This document shows positions 1-7,067 of a stretch of DNA of 18,771 nt, piece after piece; within the stretch, counting starts at the first letter, position 1; every line of letters begins with the position of its first letter. Position numbers and translations under genes: made by a program. Source of the DNA: Bacteroidota bacterium (GTDB taxonomy: Bacteria; Bacteroidota; Bacteroidia; Bacteroidales; CAJPTX01); assembly GCA_002748015.1 (NCBI GenBank), contig PDRH01000042.1, positions 1 through 18,771 of the forward strand, in the 5' to 3' direction. The notes below the pieces were generated by a model. That model saw only the letters and a program-made list of their open reading frames with translations, searched no databases and was not told the DNA's origin.

Positions 1-8
1 CAGCAGCA

Positions 9-39
9 CAAAGCTACAAATAATCCCCTACACCGTAAA
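9..39 (-). promoter_or_regulatory. Putative promoter reading off the left edge
   Basis: On the minus strand positions 16 to 9 read TAGCTTTG, a full match to the Bacteroidota -7 consensus TAnnTTTG. TTTA at 39 to 36, with a 19-base spacer, is a three-of-four match to the -33 TTTG element. The bases after the box (TGCTG) match those after the -7 box of the SUMF lipoprotein gene at 11050-11057. The driven gene would lie beyond the left end of the window. Inferred from motif only. Confidence 0.45.
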
Positions 40-440
40 TCCCCCATACCGATTGTTAAAACCTAGCCCAGACAGGCGTAGCTCTCCTCGCAGCATAGCT
101 CCCGCTATCGCCAGCCCTCCGCATAGGGGGAAACCCGAACCTAAACGCCAAGCCATACGGAATTCTTTCCACTCCGGACGATAAATCGGTATAATCAGGC
201 ACATCAAAAGCACAAACAACTAACAACCAAGCATATAGATAGGTCGCAACCTTGGTCCGCATAGGCAGCCCCTCCGAATTTCGCCTAGGGAGAATTCGGA
301 GGGGCTGGCTACGCATAGGGCGGCTAAGGCGGTGCCACCCCCTGGGCTCAGAGGGGGGGACCCGCAGGAATGGTAGGGCTAGGCCTGGGACAAGTAAAGA
401 GGGTATGGGAAGGGGGCGAATGTTAATTCTGGTCGGGCTA
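40..440. other. Gene-free stretch with inverted repeats
   Basis: I see no convincing gene here. Frames that stay open give low-complexity Arg/Pro/Ser-rich products or begin at TTG, and none has a recognisable motif. The notable contents are the 15-bp inverted repeat at 266-307 and a smaller G/C-run inverted repeat (CCCCCT at 338-343, AGGGGG at 352-357). Both lie downstream of the last gene of the minus-strand cluster that ends at 441, so they may belong to its 3' untranslated region. Confidence 0.5.
266..307 (-). repeat. 15-bp perfect inverted repeat, possible transcript end
   Basis: CAGCCCCTCCGAATT at 266-280 is the exact reverse complement of 293-307, with a 12-base loop; three more outer bases pair after one G/G mismatch (262-264 with 309-311). 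It lies 134 bases downstream of the stop at 441 of the minus-strand cluster. No T-run follows the stem on either strand, so it is not a standard intrinsic terminator. It could act as an RNA stabiliser, an attenuator or an extragenic palindrome. Confidence 0.7.
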
Positions 441-758
441 TCAGTCCCACCAGAGGTCCAGGGCATTCCCCTGCGCCAGGTGGTGGGCCAGCATCCCACG
501 GAAAGCGAGGATCGCCTTGGTGCGCTCGCGATCGGCATTGAGGTCAGCCGTGGCGGCGTAGGCATCGGCCAGCTCGAGCATTATGCGCATGTGCGCCAGC
601 TCAAAGGGGCGATGCCCATACTGATCGGGGTAGTAGCCCATACAGTTGCGGAAGCCCTCCCAGAGGGGGGCGAGGAGCTGATATTCGCTATGGGTGAGCT
701 GCCATGCGGGGATGCGTGTTCCCCGGGAATAAAAGATGAGCGCGATGTTTTCGTCCAT
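441..758 (-). CDS. 105-aa protein of unknown family, last gene of the cluster
   Basis: I do not recognise this protein. It is mostly helical-looking, with no signal peptide or membrane segment, and has aromatic-rich patches such as GYYPDQYGHRPFELAHM in the middle and LDLWWD at the extreme C-terminus. The ATG at 758 follows the TAG stop of the 389-aa gene by 11 bases on the same strand, which points to co-transcription and is the main reason for calling it. A 171-codon frame on the plus strand (252-767) overlaps it fully, but that frame has no matching context and reads like a shadow. I see no clear similarity to the modules in the two larger cluster proteins. A partner or accessory protein to the upstream gene is plausible but not shown. 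Confidence 0.65.
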   Translation of the reverse strand: MDENIALIFYSRGTRIPAWQLTHSEYQLLAPLWEGFRNCMGYYPDQYGHRPFELAHMRIMLELADAYAATADLNADRERTKAILAFRGMLAHHLAQGNALDLWWD

Positions 759-769
759 GGTGTCTAGTG

Positions 770-1939
770 CTACTTCTGCCGTATCCAGTCCACCCCTTCG
801 TAGCGGGGAGTATTGCTAGGCAGTATCTTGAAGGGGAGAGGGCTACTCTCGAGGGTCTCCCGCACTAGCTCGATGGCGGGGAGTATCTGCTGGGTTTCTG
901 GCTGAACGAAGGGGCTAAAGCCGAGGGTTACAACCTGCTTTGGGGATATCCTTACGTGTACGTCAGTACGGTAGCGCTGGCTAGGCCCGCGGAGGGATAT
1001 GGCGTACTCGTAGGGGGAGTCCTGCATGCTGCTCCTGAGGAGGGGGAGGATGGACATCTGGCATTCGCGAAGGTTCTTGCGGGGGCCATGGCAGCTGAAG
1101 CAGCTGGGGGCCTCGGCGGGGTCTACGCGCAGCTCGTCCCACTTGATGCCCCGCCGCATGCCTGCTATAGTAAGGGGAATGCTGACCCGGCTGATGAGCT
1201 GCTTGACGAGGGTGATGGTGGGGAGCAGGCGGTCTACGCGGTAGGCGAAGGTCCTGTCGGGTAGGCTTATCTCCAGGTGGCGTATGGGGGTGAGGCGTAT
1301 GCAGAGGAGGGTGGTTCTCGTCCCGCGCTCAAATGCGTACTCGTAATCGGTGCCGCTGAGGAGGCTGGGGATGAGCACCTCGAGGTTGGCCTCGGCCAGG
1401 GAGCGGATTTTCTGCGCCTTGAGGTGCTCGATTTCCTTCTGCTCAACGAGGGCAAGATGCTCGGTGCAGAAGGCGGGGAAGCTAGCCAGCAGCTCGTGCA
1501 GCCCCTCGAGGACATCTCGCTCGTGGCCGAGGTTGTAGCCGTTGCGCCAGTCCTGGCAGAAGAAGGTAACAAGGGGGAAGTTGGCCACGCCACCGGCATC
1601 CACGCGCGACAGGAGGAGTACCCGCTGGCCGTTGATGCTATAGGCTATCTGCAAGATCTGCCCCTGATCGCCACGGGTGATTTCCCGCGGCATGCCGTGG
1701 AAGTCCCATGCGGCGATGGTCTCGAGATGATCCGTGAGGCGACGGTTGCCCTCGAAGTTCATGCCCGGCTCGCTGGTGCGGTAGATGGTGCTGAGGAGCA
1801 GGGGGTAGAACTCCCGCATCCAGTAGGCGCGGCGAAATGGGCTAAGGTAAACGATGCTATCGGGGGTGAAGCGGGCGAGCTGGTCTGCGGTTAGGGCCTG
1901 CATACCCTCGTTGGGCTGGTTCATACTATGGATTTTCAT
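770..1939 (-). CDS. 389-aa modular protein sharing repeats with the WGR-like protein
   Basis: No known family recognised. The protein has one copy of a module found twice in the 558-aa neighbour: residues about 38-165, with ETIAAWD at 73-79, a YSINGQRVLLLS strand and FPAFC at 154-158. It also has two copies of a second, roughly 65-residue module (about 190-255 and 307-372), marked by a Y-E-Y start, a strand with (R)I(S/T)P and a closing LLP/ILP helix. Between the two copies lies a linker with C280-x2-C283-H284 and C293, which could bind a metal. The ATG at 1939 overlaps the RhuM stop by four bases (ATGA), so translation is probably coupled to RhuM; a second in-frame Met at codon 6 is also possible. 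No signal peptide or membrane segment, so probably cytoplasmic. Function unknown; a duplication history with the 558-aa protein is inferred. Confidence 0.8.
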   Translation of the reverse strand: MKIHSMNQPNEGMQALTADQLARFTPDSIVYLSPFRRAYWMREFYPLLLSTIYRTSEPGMNFEGNRRLTDHLETIAAWDFHGMPREITRGDQGQILQIAYSINGQRVLLLSRVDAGGVANFPLVTFFCQDWRNGYNLGHERDVLEGLHELLASFPAFCTEHLALVEQKEIEHLKAQKIRSLAEANLEVLIPSLLSGTDYEYAFERGTRTTLLCIRLTPIRHLEISLPDRTFAYRVDRLLPTITLVKQLISRVSIPLTIAGMRRGIKWDELRVDPAEAPSCFSCHGPRKNLRECQMSILPLLRSSMQDSPYEYAISLRGPSQRYRTDVHVRISPKQVVTLGFSPFVQPETQQILPAIELVRETLESSPLPFKILPSNTPRYEGVDWIRQK

Positions 1940-2985
1940 AGCTCCTCCATGCGGCGCGCGATGTACTCGGCGGCGGGTTCGCTCAGGAGGCGGTCAAAGT
2001 CGCTCTGGTAGAGTGCATCCTGGAGGGGGCGATATAGCTCAAACTCGCTCTCGGCATGGAGTTTAGCCTCCTCGGCGCTGACGTGGCCGGGGCCCTTCAG
2101 CACGGCCTCATCGTTGAACTCTAGAAAGCCGTTGAGCTTCTTGGCCCAGTCCTCCATGGTCATGGGCATGCGGTTTCGCGCCTGGCGCTCGGCGTAGTCC
2201 AGGTACATGGTTACCAGCTCATTGAGGTTCTGTATCTCCTCCCTGGAGAGGTAGTTCTTGGCTATGCTGACATCGGCTCGGACTATCTTCCCATCGGGAG
2301 CGTTGCGCCAGGTGGTTAGCCCCATGTGGGGCTTGGTGTGGTCCGCCCGCTCCACCACCAGCTCGGCGGCCGTGTGGCGGTGCACGGCGTAGTGGAGCTT
2401 ATTCTGCACCGAGGCGAAGAAGCGCTTGGAGGTGGCGGCGTCGGGGGAGTAGTCAACTGCCGTAGCGTAGATGTCGGTAACCTTCTGGTAGAAACGCCGC
2501 TCGCTGGCCCGTATCTCTCGTATCTCGTCGAGCAGGTGCTCAAAGTAGTCCTCCCCGAAGACCTGGCCATTCTCTAGGCGATTCCTGTCGAGGACGTAGC
2601 CCCGGATGGTGAACTGATGCAACACGCCCGTGGCCCACTGGCGGAACTGCGTAGCGCGGAGCGAGTTGATGCGGTAGCCCACCGATATGATGGCATCCAG
2701 ATTGTAGAAGGTGGCCTTGCGCTTAACCTCCCTCTCCCCCTCCTGTTGAACTATTAAGGATTCCTGAATAGTTCGTTCTGGCTGTAATTCAGCATCTTCG
2801 TAGACCTTCTTGAGGTGCATATTGATATTGGGTACCGAGCAATCAAATAGCCTAGCCATTGCCTTCTGCGTGAGCCAGAGCGTACCCTCGTGCACCCGTA
2901 CGTTGATGCTCTCCTCACCCGCCTGGCTGGTGAAGACCAGGAAATCGACCGTGCTATTGCGTACCTGTACCTGCCGCTGCTCCAT
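1936..2985 (-). CDS. rhuM: RhuM family protein (virulence RhuM family)
   Basis: Full-length member (349 aa) of the RhuM family, named after a Salmonella SPI-3 gene. The molecular role is not established. Members often sit in or beside type I restriction-modification loci and other accessory islands (general knowledge). The N-terminal part (about 35-65, WLTQKAMARLFDCSVPNINMH) looks like a helix-turn-helix DNA-binding segment. It is followed by the family blocks FYNLDAIISVGYRINS (93-108), SERRFYQKVTDIYATAVDYS (161-180), FFASVQNKLHYAVHRHTAAE (189-208), ERADHTKPHMGLT (212-224) and MTMEDWAKKL. No truncation or missing block is seen. It has its own -7 box 26 bases upstream and a four-base overlap with the next gene, so RhuM, the 389-aa and the 105-aa genes probably form one transcription unit. 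No hsd genes lie within the window, which makes this context unusual. Confidence 0.93.
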   Translation of the reverse strand: MEQRQVQVRNSTVDFLVFTSQAGEESINVRVHEGTLWLTQKAMARLFDCSVPNINMHLKKVYEDAELQPERTIQESLIVQQEGEREVKRKATFYNLDAIISVGYRINSLRATQFRQWATGVLHQFTIRGYVLDRNRLENGQVFGEDYFEHLLDEIREIRASERRFYQKVTDIYATAVDYSPDAATSKRFFASVQNKLHYAVHRHTAAELVVERADHTKPHMGLTTWRNAPDGKIVRADVSIAKNYLSREEIQNLNELVTMYLDYAERQARNRMPMTMEDWAKKLNGFLEFNDEAVLKGPGHVSAEEAKLHAESEFELYRPLQDALYQSDFDRLLSEPAAEYIARRMEEL

Positions 2986-3011
2986 GGGGAATTGTGTTGG
3001 GGATTATCCTA

Positions 3012-3019
3012 CAAATATA
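3012..3019 (-). promoter_or_regulatory. Putative -7 promoter box for rhuM
   Basis: The minus strand reads TATATTTG from 3019 to 3012, matching TAnnTTTG, 26 bases before the rhuM ATG and just inside the 49-base gap after the 558-aa gene. The following bases, TAGG, match those after the peptidase -7 box. No -33 element was found. Confidence 0.55.
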
Positions 3020-3034
3020 CGCATTTTGGACGGC

Positions 3035-4711
3035 CTATCCTCGCTTCCACCCGGCTCCGTGCAGGTCAATCTCCACCCGGAAGGCGTGCTTAATTTCGCG
3101 CATGACCCGCTCTATCTTCGCTATGGTCTCGGGGACCTGGGCCAGCAGCTCCTCGAAGCGGTCGGCCTCTAGGTTGAGCGTCAGGACGCGCTTCTTAGGC
3201 ATGAGTACGATAAGGTCGGCCATCTGGCGGTGGGAGAGGTTAAGGTGCCACTGGTAGCCTAGCCGCTCCATGAGTTCACGGACGGCGGCGGCCCGATGGG
3301 CATCGGGGAAACGATTGCCAAAGGCCGCCTCGGTCTGCTCGTAGAATGCGGGGAAACCCTCCAGAAAGCCATGCCACTGGGCTAGGGGCGGGATGGACTG
3401 CATCCGCTTCCCCCCGCTCGTGAGGGGGAAATGATACCCGCCGGCGTGGAGCATCAGCACCCTGCGCCCATCGATGGCGTAGCTAATCGTATGGACTTTG
3501 CCCCGGCTAGCTTCTACCTCCCGCTCAAGGCCGGGGATGTCCCACTGGGCGATGGTCTCCACCTCCAGCGTTTCAGCAGGTGGGCCATCGGAAGGGCTGG
3601 GCTGAAAGGTGCGGGCTATGTAGTCCGTAAAGGCTTCCCGCCAGAACTCCGACCGGGCATCATTCCCCTGGTAGAACAGCTCGTGGCGGTCCACCGTGCC
3701 CCACTCGTAGTCCGTGCTACCCGCCCCTAGCCCGAAGTCCATGGGCAGCTCCTCGACCAGGCGGGTGAGGGTCTCCACCGTGGGTAGCACGTCGTCCATG
3801 CGCTTTCGGAAGGTCTTGTGGGGGAGGTTCATCTCCACGTAGCGCGCTGGGGATATGCGCACCTGTAGCTGGCTGCCCTTCCCCTGGGGCGTGAGGCGGT
3901 AGAGGTGCCCCGTGCCGGCCATGAGGCCATCGACCATCGCCTCTATGCCCACCGAGGCGACGGCGACCACCTTGCGCTCCTTGGTCTTCTGGTCAGCCAG
4001 CTCCTCCACGCGGGTGATGTACTCGGCGCAGAAGGCGGGGAAGTGGGTCAGCAGGGTGCGCACCTCCTGGAGGAGGGTTCTCTTGCGTCCGTAGGTGAAG
4101 CCTTTGTTCTCCGGGGGGCAGAAGAAGGGGCGTATGGGCAAGCCGGTGTTGCGATTGCTGAGGGTCAGGACCTGCAGGCCATTGATGTAGTAGCGCAGCT
4201 CGATGACCATGCCGCGGTCGTTGCGCTCCACCTCCCGCTGCATGGCGGGGCTGTCCCAGGCGGCGATGGTCTCGAACTCCTGGGCGAGGGTGCGGGGGCT
4301 ACCCACGTAGCTGAGGCGGGCCGCCCCGTCGTATACCCTTTCGCGCATGAAGGTGGCCATCTCCCGCTCCCAGAACAGGCGCTGCATCTCGGTGGGATGC
4401 TCGATGAGGGTCCTGGTGAAGTGGGCGAGCTGGGACTCCGTGAGCGGCTGGCCGGGGAGCGACTCGGGTTCGGGAGTAGCTAAAGGTAGCGGGGGGATGG
4501 TTTCCTGGAGGACGTAGCCCTTGGCCTGGAAATCCTCGAGGTACTGGGAGAGCCTTTCCCTGGCTTCCTCCTCGCTCTGCTTGGTATTGCGTTCGCAGCG
4601 CCCCAACGTCCCGAGCTGGCCGGTATATATCCAGCAGCTGGTGCCCTCCCGCTCCATCTCGCAGAAGCGGGTGCTACTCTTTGTCGCCTTCTCTAGATAG
4701 TACCTCTCCAT
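3035..4711 (-). CDS. WGR-like domain protein with tandem repeat modules (558 aa)
   Basis: Residues 1-70 resemble a WGR domain, a small fold found in PARPs, MolR-type and other DNA-linked proteins: an F-C-E strand, then YTGQLGTLG where the family has WGRIGT.G, and the closing QAKGY. The signature Trp is replaced, so the match is partial. A Pro-rich linker (72-90) leads into module A copy 1 (about 109-235, ETIAAWD at 147-153, INGLQVLTLS, FPAFCAE), module B copy 1 (about 258-325, VRISPARYVEMNLP), module A copy 2 (about 353-462, ETIAQWD at 385-391, IDGRRVLML, FPAFYEQ) and module B copy 2 (about 473-540). The same modules recur in the 389-aa protein downstream of rhuM. No signal peptide or membrane segments. 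It has a likely promoter 26 bases upstream. A nucleic-acid-related role is inferred only from the WGR-like start and the RhuM neighbour. Confidence 0.85.
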   Translation of the reverse strand: MERYYLEKATKSSTRFCEMEREGTSCWIYTGQLGTLGRCERNTKQSEEEARERLSQYLEDFQAKGYVLQETIPPLPLATPEPESLPGQPLTESQLAHFTRTLIEHPTEMQRLFWEREMATFMRERVYDGAARLSYVGSPRTLAQEFETIAAWDSPAMQREVERNDRGMVIELRYYINGLQVLTLSNRNTGLPIRPFFCPPENKGFTYGRKRTLLQEVRTLLTHFPAFCAEYITRVEELADQKTKERKVVAVASVGIEAMVDGLMAGTGHLYRLTPQGKGSQLQVRISPARYVEMNLPHKTFRKRMDDVLPTVETLTRLVEELPMDFGLGAGSTDYEWGTVDRHELFYQGNDARSEFWREAFTDYIARTFQPSPSDGPPAETLEVETIAQWDIPGLEREVEASRGKVHTISYAIDGRRVLMLHAGGYHFPLTSGGKRMQSIPPLAQWHGFLEGFPAFYEQTEAAFGNRFPDAHRAAAVRELMERLGYQWHLNLSHRQMADLIVLMPKKRVLTLNLEADRFEELLAQVPETIAKIERVMREIKHAFRVEIDLHGAGWKRG

Positions 4712-4737
4712 GCTTTTCCCAATGCATCCGATGGGGG

Positions 4738-4745
4738 CAAAGCTA
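4738..4745 (-). promoter_or_regulatory. Putative -7 promoter box for the WGR-like gene
   Basis: TAGCTTTG reads from 4745 to 4738 on the minus strand, 26 bases before the ATG at 4711. It is followed by CCCCCAT, the same bases that follow the -7 box of the hydroxyacid dehydrogenase gene and (CCCCC) of the receptor gene. No -33 match was found. Confidence 0.55.
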
Positions 4746-4817
4746 ATGGAAATGCTGGAGACTATGGCATATCGCTAGAGTAAACGGAGTGAAACTGCAA
4801 AAGGATACGGAGGGATA

Positions 4818-6734
4818 CTAGTCAATCTTAAAGTAGTCTACCGCCTCGGTAAGGATTTGTGACTGGGCGATCATGGACTCGGATGCGGCAGCCAGCTCGC
4901 TGGATGTAGTAGCGTTGGACTGGGCGATGGAGGCTATACCCTGAACGGCGATGTTAATCTGCTCTGTACCGGTATTCTGCTCCTGGCTCGCGGTCACTAT
5001 CCCCTCCACGAGGTCGACGTTGGTCTCCACCTTGGGCACGATAGCCTGTAGACTCTCGGCAGCGACGTCTGCTAGAGCCTTGCTGCGGTCGGAGAGATCG
5101 ATGATGCCCTCTGCAACCTGGCGGCTTCGCTCGGCGAGGTTACGCACCTCGGCGGCGACGACGGCAAAGCCCCTTCCATACTCCCCTGCCCTAGCAGCCT
5201 CTACGGAGGCGTTGAGGGAGAGGAGGTTGGTCTGGGTGGCAATCTCGTTGATGAGGCCTATCTTCTCGTTGATGAGGGCATTGGCATCGCTGGCGTAGGC
5301 GGCCTGCTCCTGTATCTGGGAGATGCCGACCTGTAGCTCCGTAGCATTAGCGGTGGTGATCTTGGCATTCTCTGCGCTCTGCTCTATGGCGGAGCGGATC
5401 TGCTCCATGGTGGTAGATACCTCCTCGGTGGCGCTGGCCTGGCTGCTGGCATCCTGTGCGAGCCGCTGGGACGTAGCGTTGACCTGCTGGCTGATGGAGG
5501 AGAGGTTCTCGTTGCTACGATGTATCTCGCCTATGGTCTCCCGTAGGCGTTGCACCATGCTCTGCAGGGAGTGCACCAGAACGTATATTTCGTCCTTCGA
5601 TCGCCTATGGCACTGGATATCAGCGGTTAGGTCGCCTGTGGCGATACGCTCCATTTCGCGGGCGACACGGCTAATGGGACGTGCGATACGGTTGATCATG
5701 AAGTAGGTGAAAACCAGGTAGAAGAGCAGTATAACTACCCCTGCAATGAGCATAAGGCGGACGATGCGCTTATACTCCGCAAATACCTCGCTGCTGGGGA
5801 TTAGGGCAATGAGCTTCCAGTTGAGCCGGCTGATGGTATGCACCCTTACCTCCCACTGCTCTCCATCCAGGTCTATTGCGCATGTGCCGGCTGTTACCCC
5901 CTGCAGGTCGGCAAGCCCCTGGGCGGGTAGATCCTTCACCTGCCTGAAGTTGAACTCCTGGTGGTGAGGATCGGCAAGTATAGTCCCATCGTCCTGTATG
6001 AGCATGACGTAGCCCCTCTTGCCCACGGCGAGGCGACTGATATAATCGGTAAGCCGCTTAAGGGTAACCTCCACGCTAACGACACCGAGGTTCTCCTTCT
6101 GCGGCGTGTCGACAGTCTGGGAAATGGCTATGACCGCCTCTCCTACGGTGGACTGGTAGGCCTGGGCTATGTTTGGCCTGCCGGGGTTGGCCTGGGCAAC
6201 CGTGTACCAGGGGCGCTTCCTGGGGTCGTACCCCCCGCTTAGGGCCGCATCGCAGGTGGAGGTATAGCCCCCATAGGTTGTGCCCATGAATACGCACACG
6301 AAGTCCTGATTGTTGAGGTCAAAGGAGCTGAAAAGGTCAAAGACCTGCTGCTCTACAGGGCTCTTCATGGCGGTAGTTACGTCCGACTTCTCGGCCCTAT
6401 CGTAGTAGGTGTTGAAGGAGCTATCGATGGCATAGACTACGGGGTTGGAGGCCAGGGTGGATACCATGTGCATGGCGTTTTCGAAGAAGAGGTTGATGTT
6501 GTAGTCTACGAGCATGGTGCTCTTCTGGCTCTGCTCATGGAAAGTGTTAATCGACAGCTGCCGAAGCCGCCACCCGGCGATATGGGCAATGATTAGCAGA
6601 ATGGTAAAGATGATGAAGAAGACGAGCCACAGGAGGCGATTGCGAATGGAGTAACCGATGCTAAGGCGGGCTAGGAAGCTGGCGGGGCGATCGGATGCCT
6701 GACTCCCCCTTTTACACTGCTTATTTCTACTCAT
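4818..6734 (-). CDS. Methyl-accepting chemotaxis protein, dCache sensor type
   Basis: A transmembrane chemoreceptor that would relay an extracytoplasmic ligand signal to a CheA/CheW complex. Order along 638 residues: TM1 at about 34-55; a large extracytoplasmic double-Cache-like sensor to about 320, with the typical DPRKRPWY at 170-177 and the GYVMLIQDDGTILADP block near 241-256; TM2 at about 325-346; HAMP at about 347-400 (RIARPIS, GDLTADI); then a helical signalling domain whose hairpin tip is at about 505-525 (SLNASVEAARAGEYGRGF). The C-terminus ends VDYFKID and carries no CheR-tethering NWETF-type pentapeptide. No che, flagellar or gliding genes lie within the window, and such receptors are uncommon in Bacteroidales, so its partners are unclear. 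The start at 6734 is the ATG after an 80-base leader with GTCTA repeats. Confidence 0.93.
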   Translation of the reverse strand: MSRNKQCKRGSQASDRPASFLARLSIGYSIRNRLLWLVFFIIFTILLIIAHIAGWRLRQLSINTFHEQSQKSTMLVDYNINLFFENAMHMVSTLASNPVVYAIDSSFNTYYDRAEKSDVTTAMKSPVEQQVFDLFSSFDLNNQDFVCVFMGTTYGGYTSTCDAALSGGYDPRKRPWYTVAQANPGRPNIAQAYQSTVGEAVIAISQTVDTPQKENLGVVSVEVTLKRLTDYISRLAVGKRGYVMLIQDDGTILADPHHQEFNFRQVKDLPAQGLADLQGVTAGTCAIDLDGEQWEVRVHTISRLNWKLIALIPSSEVFAEYKRIVRLMLIAGVVILLFYLVFTYFMINRIARPISRVAREMERIATGDLTADIQCHRRSKDEIYVLVHSLQSMVQRLRETIGEIHRSNENLSSISQQVNATSQRLAQDASSQASATEEVSTTMEQIRSAIEQSAENAKITTANATELQVGISQIQEQAAYASDANALINEKIGLINEIATQTNLLSLNASVEAARAGEYGRGFAVVAAEVRNLAERSRQVAEGIIDLSDRSKALADVAAESLQAIVPKVETNVDLVEGIVTASQEQNTGTEQINIAVQGIASIAQSNATTSSELAAASESMIAQSQILTEAVDYFKID

Positions 6735-6759
6735 AGCGGATGATTTGCTATATTCTCAA

Positions 6760-6806
6760 TAGACGAATTCATCGTCTAAACTGCAGGGACAATGTCTAAA
6801 TGTCTA
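6760..6806 (-). promoter_or_regulatory. GTCTA/TAGAC repeat cluster in the receptor leader
   Basis: Between the -7 box and the ATG of the receptor gene lie a 7-bp perfect inverted repeat (TAGACGA 6760-6766, TCGTCTA 6772-6778) and two further GTCTA copies at 6794-6798 and 6802-6806. Repeated copies around a likely transcription start suggest a regulator-binding site or a small RNA hairpin. Inferred from the pattern only. Confidence 0.4.
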
Positions 6807-6814
6807 TTCGGGGG

Positions 6815-6822
6815 CAAATATA
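6815..6822 (-). promoter_or_regulatory. Putative -7 promoter box for the chemoreceptor gene
   Basis: TATATTTG reads from 6822 to 6815 on the minus strand, 80 bases before the ATG at 6734. It is followed by CCCCC, as in two other promoters of this window. It fits the TAnnTTTG consensus exactly; no -33 match was found. Confidence 0.55.
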
Positions 6823-7004
6823 GAGCTTTTATCTATACCTAATACACGTAGCGGGAGAAGTGTTCGCTTTGTACCATTTGCCCATCTAGACATGCGGCAA
6901 GCCGCTCGGACTACGGGCTGCGGCGGCCTAGATGGGCTACAACGTGCGAATATACGCCCAGACCAAAGCGGAAAGGAGGGATGCGAAATTAGCCAAAAGA
7001 AAAA
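6823..7004. repeat. Intergenic spacer with a 10-bp inverted repeat
   Basis: No supported gene lies in this spacer, which with its flanks makes a 333-base gene-free gap between the receptor start and the peptidase stop. GCCCATCTAG at 6880-6889 pairs exactly with 6928-6937. The loop has internal GCGG/CCGC complementarity, so a branched RNA fold is possible. The longer string GCCCATCTAGACA at 6880-6892 is also the exact reverse complement of 7065-7077, which spans the stop codon of the peptidase gene. A TTG-initiated minus-strand frame of 79 codons crosses the spacer and the terminator; I regard it as spurious. Confidence 0.5.
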
Positions 7005-7041
7005 GCCCCGTTCGCAGGCGAGAAGGCTCTGCGAACGGGGC
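6996..7041 (-). terminator. Intrinsic terminator of the peptidase gene
   Basis: A 12-bp perfect stem (GCCCCGTTCGCA at 7005-7016 with 7030-7041) with a 13-base loop. Read on the minus strand it is followed by TTTTTCTTTT. It lies 26 bases after the peptidase stop at 7068, giving a textbook rho-independent terminator for that strand. Confidence 0.9.
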
Positions 7042-7067
7042 ATATCGAATGCCGGAAAGCTAGCTGT

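Noticed and set aside
28..565. Minus-strand frames of 63 and 169 codons at the left end
   Set aside because: The 63-codon frame begins at TTG, and the other is low-complexity Arg/Pro/Ser-rich, overlapping the inverted repeat and the 105-aa gene in another frame.
252..767. 171-codon plus-strand open frame
   Set aside because: It covers the 105-aa minus-strand gene, which fits the operon spacing; the plus product has no recognisable motif and runs through two inverted repeats.
6804..7043. 79-codon minus-strand frame in the spacer before the peptidase end
   Set aside because: It runs through the terminator hairpin and the receptor promoter box; no family features.
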